DNA of 41,649 nt. It comes from Candidatus Hydrogenedentota bacterium (GTDB lineage Bacteria > Hydrogenedentota > Hydrogenedentia > Hydrogenedentales > SLHB01). How positions within the stretch are numbered: position 1 is the stretch's first letter; each line of letters starts with the position of its first letter. The stretch covers positions 1-41,649 of the forward strand of contig JACRLJ010000076.1 of assembly GCA_016215105.1 (NCBI GenBank), given 5' to 3'. The notes under the pieces are model-generated. The model searched no databases. It was not told the origin of the DNA and saw only the letters and a list, made by a program, of their open reading frames with translations. Of this stretch, positions 41,090-41,649 are shown piece after piece. Both the position numbers and the translations under genes were made by a program.

Positions 41090-41649
41090 TCAATTCCGCC
41101 GCATTGTGCTCGGGGCGTGTGGCAGACCTCGCGCCACCAGCCGGTACGAAAGACCGAGCAAGCGATTGCTCCAGCCGAACAACTGGGTTACCGCAATCGT
41201 CGCCTTCACGCTCCGCCTTGAGATCTTCACCTGCGCGCCGGAGCGAAAAGTGCGATTCGCGCTTATCTTACGCAAGGTCAGTATCGCCATGCCAATCGCC
41301 CAAAGGCAAAACCGGCGTACCCCCGCCTCTTCTTTCGGAATCAGGAGTGTGTAAGCAAGCGCGTTGTCCAAGTGACCTCGCGCGATGCCGATCAGCTGTT
41401 CAAGCCCGGCCTCGAATCCCGTGGCGCCCAATTCACTCGACAGGTCTGCGAGGTCGAAACCATGGGACTGAAAAACGCTCTGCGGAAGCCAGCATACGCC
41501 GCGATTCTTGTCGTCCCAAATATCCTTCAAAATATTCGTCATCTGCAGCCCCTGACCGAATGACACCGCAAGCCTCGACAAGGCCTCGCGGCGCGGCGCA
41601 ATCGCCGGCGAATGCGCGCAGAAGAGCTCTGTCAGCATTTCGCCAACGA
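41090..41649 (-). CDS. Squalene/phytoene synthase, N-terminal part beyond the window edge
   Basis: Only the C-terminal 186 or so residues are present; the frame stays open to the window edge with VGEMLTELF, a conserved internal segment, so the ATG at 41638 is not the start. The second Asp-rich motif is visible as NILKDIWDDKNRG, preceded by FGQGLQMT and followed by CWLP, all diagnostic of head-to-head prenyl synthases (HpnC/HpnD/CrtB group). The product is squalene or a carotenoid precursor; hopanoid synthesis is likely in this kind of bacterium but is inference. The first DxxxD motif would lie outside the window. Confidence 0.92.
   Translation of the reverse strand, partial: VGEMLTELFCAHSPAIAPRREALSRLAVSFGQGLQMTNILKDIWDDKNRGVCWLPQSVFQSHGFDLADLSSELGATGFEAGLEQLIGIARGHLDNALAYTLLIPKEEAGVRRFCLWAIGMAILTLRKISANRTFRSGAQVKISRRSVKATIAVTQLFGWSNRLLGLSYRLVARGLPHAPSTMRRN

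Overview
The window is high-GC, densely packed bacterial DNA. Its features point to a Gram-negative lineage of the PVC or Hydrogenedentes type: eight PQQ-like beta-propeller proteins plus one NHL propeller, a DUF1559 prepilin-like protein, a Tat/lipobox formylglycine-type sulfatase, a Tat-exported Gfo/Idh/MocA oxidoreductase, a phytanoyl-CoA-dioxygenase-like protein and a squalene/phytoene synthase. I favour Candidatus Hydrogenedentota or a close relative. This is inference from gene content; no rRNA or marker gene is present. No tRNA, rRNA, CRISPR array, transposase or phage gene was seen.

Region 1 (1-2670) holds a kinase-like gene with a disrupted 3' end, a small two-helix membrane protein and an unrecognised membrane-anchored protein. 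The two long intergenic stretches here contain hairpins.

Region 2 (2671-13132) is the centrepiece. Eight plus-strand genes are packed with overlaps or gaps of 3-16 nt. They encode a membrane-anchored PQQ-like propeller, an NHL propeller, a 66-residue Cys4 protein with a twin-arginine-like N-terminus, a Tat-exported ferredoxin with about 17 Cys (NapG-like), a polytopic NosR/NapH-type Fe-S protein, a second membrane-anchored propeller, a NuoE-NuoF fusion, and a NuoG/GltD-like FAD and Fe-S protein that seems to lack its NAD(P)H-binding domain. I see no CxxCH haem site and no terminal reductase. The set reads as an all-Fe-S route carrying electrons from cytoplasmic NADH across the membrane to an unknown periplasmic acceptor, with propellers as scaffold or partner. 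I do not recognise this combination as a described system.

Region 3 (13096-16338) carries a minus-strand thioredoxin/ArsF/ArsG-like (CcdA-fold) redox trio that overlaps the end of region 2 tail to tail. A small HTH protein with a Cys-rich tail and another propeller lie in the opposite direction.

Region 4 (16440-19333) has a zinc-motif hypothetical protein, a DUF1559 prepilin-like protein and a CobW-type GTPase. It is followed by an inverted-repeat element.

Region 5 (27442-19605, minus strand) is a five-gene operon: GT4 glycosyltransferase, propeller lipoprotein, LolD/MacB-type ATPase, long FtsX-type permease and exported propeller. It looks like an envelope export or extraction system.

Region 6 (27567-41649) contains three more propellers and a catabolic set (sulfatase, glycoside-hydrolase-like protein, Gfo/Idh oxidoreductase, SGNH hydrolase, phytanoyl-CoA-dioxygenase-like protein), together with a UPF0178 protein and a squalene/phytoene synthase that runs off the right edge.
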